Below, in pieces: positions 62,285 through 64,000 of a stretch of DNA of 64,000 nt; position 1 is the stretch's first letter; every line of letters begins with the position of its first letter. Position numbers and translations under genes: made by a program. Source of the DNA: DASZIT01 sp963709665 (GTDB taxonomy: Bacteria; Actinomycetota; Acidimicrobiia; Acidimicrobiales; RAAP-2); NCBI GenBank assembly GCA_963709665.1, contig CAVPWU010000002.1, forward strand, positions 1,702,124 through 1,766,123. The letters run 5' to 3'. The notes beneath the pieces were generated by a model that saw nothing but the letters and a program-made list of their open reading frames with translations, was not told the origin of the DNA and did not search any database.

Positions 62285-63126
62285 ACTGTTAGAAATGTGC
62301 CCGTGGCGATGGAGTACACGAAGCCGTTGTTGAAGCCGTTGCTGTCCTGATACACGCCGACAATCTGACCTTCGTTGTTGATGCCGAGGGCCATCGTACT
62401 CATGGAACCAAAGGCGTCGAGGTTGGTGAAGACTCCACTGTCGTCGAGAAAGCCTTCCGTTACCGAGCCACTCAGGAAGAACCCGATGATGTCTCCGGCG
62501 TTATTGATGCCGGTGGCCGTGACACTGGTGGCGTCATCCGACGACGGCAGCGTGACATTGGTATAGCTGGAGGTTCCGCTGTTATAGATGTAGCCGTGGC
62601 TATTGCCGGCGGAGTCAACATAGAAGCCGGCTGCCTGGCCGGCGTCATTCACGCCCAGGAGTTGGTTGGTGGTCGGCGCGGTGGTCGGCGTGCTGGGATT
62701 CATTACCCGCGTGAAAGTACCGGCATTGTCCACAAATCCGAAGAAATTCGGTGTGGTGGCGCCATTGCTATCGGCATAAAAACCTACGGTAAGGCCGCTA
62801 TTGTTGATGCCGGTCACCTGGGTCTGAAACAAGCCCGGGAAATTCTCGCCCGAGAAAGACGTGTAGGGCGCGGACGTGGTGTAGCCCTTATTGGGAGTCA
62901 GGGTGAACGGAGGCGGTGTGCCGTTCGGGTTCCCGCTACCGAAGTAACCGGCGATGACGCCGGTGTTGTTGATCGACAACTCCTGGTTAAAGGCCGGATC
63001 GTCAGGGTTGACGATGTCCTGAAAAAGATAGCCAGCCTGGGCGCCCGCGGGAAGCAGAAGGAGCCCGCCAATCAGCAGCGGCACGGCCATCCGTGCAGCG
63101 CGTATCGTATCGAGGTTCGATTGCCG
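62283..63126 (-). CDS. secreted HAF-repeat protein, C-terminus cut at the junction
   Basis: Extracellular repeat protein of the HAF family, common in Acidobacteria and Planctomycetes. About 280 codons remain. Seen: a signal peptide (MAVPLLIGGLLLLPAGAQAG, ~residues 13-32) and at least five repeats of the form IN-N/D-x-G-x-x-x-G-x-(Y/F): INNTGVIAGYF, INNSGLTVGFY, VNDAGQAAGFY, INNAGDIIGFF, INNEGQIVGVY. ATG 63126 is preferred over 63159. The Asn/Thr/Ser-rich composition is unlike the rest of the window. Function unknown. Confidence 0.8.
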
Positions 63127-63276
63127 CATAGGGGCGATTATACGTGGCGATCCGGACAAAATTCAACCGAATTCACACCACGTAGCTCGCGAAATTGTCG
63201 CGGAAAATACATTCCGCCCGGGGCGAGCGTAACAATAAATACAAAGGGCGCAAGACGGCGGCGGCCTCGCGATCGA

Positions 63277-63552
63277 TCACGCGTGGCGCGGCGACCCGTG
63301 GGTCCAGTGACGGTGAAACCGATGCACGAACGGCTCGGCGAAGCCCCACACCAGCAAGAACAGGACTACGAAGCCATACACGAGATCCCGGCTGGGACTT
63401 TCCCAACCCGGCAGCGGCGGCGAAAATCCGACGACCAAGGCGGCCAGCACGCTCAGCACATGCCAGTACCAACGCGCATGGAAAAAGTAGACGAAAACCA
63501 GGGCGAGGGCGACGGAGAAGCCATAAACCACATACACCAACATAGTAGACAT
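63277..63552 (-). CDS. small membrane protein, three predicted helices
   Basis: 91 aa, not recognised. Seen: hydrophobic segments VYVVYGFSVALALVFVYFF, YWHVLSVLAALVVGFSPPL and LVYGFVVLFLLVWGFAEPFV, separated by short loops, and a basic His-rich C-terminus. It belongs to the foreign segment. No operon partner is visible. Confidence 0.65.
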   Translation of the reverse strand: MSTMLVYVVYGFSVALALVFVYFFHARWYWHVLSVLAALVVGFSPPLPGWESPSRDLVYGFVVLFLLVWGFAEPFVHRFHRHWTHGSPRHA

Positions 63553-63602
63553 GGTCCACTCCTGCTTGTATTCTAGCGCTAAAGTGGAGTTTTGGAGGTA
63601 TT

Positions 63603-64000
63603 ATGCGTTGGTTAGTCATTGCCGCGGTGGCAGTTTCGGGCCGGATCGTATCCCGCCCATTGGTGGACGCCGGTTCCCGAAAACCAAAAAGCCGTTGGGA
63701 GATACTGCCGCAAGCGGCCAAGCCGGGCGAAGTGATCCTCTCCAAACGCAACGAGCTGGGAATCCTGTCCAACTTCGCCGCCACTCCGTTCACGTTCCGC
63801 GGCAGGCGCTACGCAAGCATGGAAGGGTTCTGGCAGACGATGCTATACCCCGAGAGGCACGCGGATGATCCGCGCGGCAACGGCCGGGGATCGCCTGGCT
63901 GTACACGCGCGACGAGGTGGCCAGCTGACCGCGTTCGCGGCCAAGAAGGCCGGCACGCTGGCCGAGACCAACATGCGCAAGCTGGGCGATCGACTGGGTG
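63603..64000 (+). pseudogene. NADAR-family protein, frame broken by several indels, 3' cut
   Basis: NADAR proteins hydrolyse N-glycosidic bonds in ADP-ribose-like or riboflavin-pathway molecules. Recognisable pieces lie in different frames: MRWLVIAAVAV (signal-like), AGSYPAHWWTPVPENQKAV, then EVILSKRNELGILSNFAAT and RRYASMEGFWQTMLYPE, then WLYTRDEVA, and LTAFAAKKAGTLAETNMRKL. Restoring single bases in short homopolymers rejoins them. With at least four indels in 400 bases near a contig end, sequencing error is as likely as true decay. Confidence 0.65.

Noticed and set aside
62173..63159. A single fused HAF-repeat/VOC protein.
   Set aside because: The open frame continues past the junction by chance, but the VOC residues lie in a different frame, so no fusion protein is encoded.

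Overview
The window reads as a metagenome-derived contig from a high-GC (about 70-75 %) actinobacterium, most likely of the class Acidimicrobiia. This rests on the F420 genes cofD and cofE, a large homodimeric AceE, SufC-SufS-SufU, methylmalonyl-CoA mutase with a PduO-type adenosyltransferase, a mycothiol-transferase-like DinB protein, DUF2510 proteins, and many start codons placed a fixed distance from a TANNNT element. Taxonomy is inferred from gene content; no rRNA or tRNA gene was found.

Layout. 1-1142: a GT4 glycosyltransferase cut by the window edge. 1228-2890: cofD-cofE. 2909-4842: an FKBP isomerase and a DEAD-box helicase. 5066-14212: a cell-surface polysaccharide block on the minus strand (rfbB-rfbD, UDP-glucose dehydrogenase, a UXS-like decarboxylase, two GT2 transferases, a one-span membrane protein, a sugar nucleotidylyltransferase and an epimerase), with many 4-base overlaps. 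14264-20623: birA facing a biotin carboxylase/BCCP, an M20 hydrolase, a low-GC unknown gene and methylmalonyl-CoA mutase. 20752-26828: mixed housekeeping genes (kinase-like protein, DinB-like protein, rhodanese-ThiF, nitroreductase, alpha/beta hydrolase), a decayed FAD oxidoreductase and an unknown gene. 26822-29470: an SPFH/zinc-ribbon module and small unknowns. 29495-37187: pepA, cob(I)alamin adenosyltransferase, metH and two DUF2510 proteins. 37252-43704: one operon for E3, E2, a LipB-LipA fusion, an aminopeptidase P-like protein and a frameshifted SDR. 43767-50199: an ABC exporter, a DUF2203 protein, an SDR, RNase H and aceE. 50261-58897: HhH-GPD protein, thiE, a secreted unknown, an acyl-CoA dehydrogenase, an MBL hydrolase, a phospholipase C-like phosphoesterase, a glycogen-debranching-like enzyme and pdxH. 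58927-62036: a small unknown gene and sufC-sufS-mini-ORF-sufU.

At about 62280 the sequence changes abruptly. A VOC/glyoxalase gene is cut mid-domain and joined to lower-GC DNA carrying an HAF-repeat secreted protein, a small membrane protein and a NADAR-domain gene full of single-base indels. This last 1.7 kb looks foreign (Acidobacteria-like) and is best explained as an assembly chimera.

Functionally, AceE (47473), E2 and E3 (40884-43704) would form the pyruvate dehydrogenase complex, and the LipB-LipA fusion in the E2/E3 operon would lipoylate E2. The adenosyltransferase can supply adenosylcobalamin to the mutase; MetH uses the methyl form. No stretch longer than about 300 bases lacks a gene or gene remnant. 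I found no CRISPR array, IS element, tRNA, rRNA or convincing riboswitch. The most interesting native signals are the leaderless promoter class, the LipB-LipA fusion, the coupled mini-ORF and inverted repeat at suf, and the SPFH/zinc-ribbon module.
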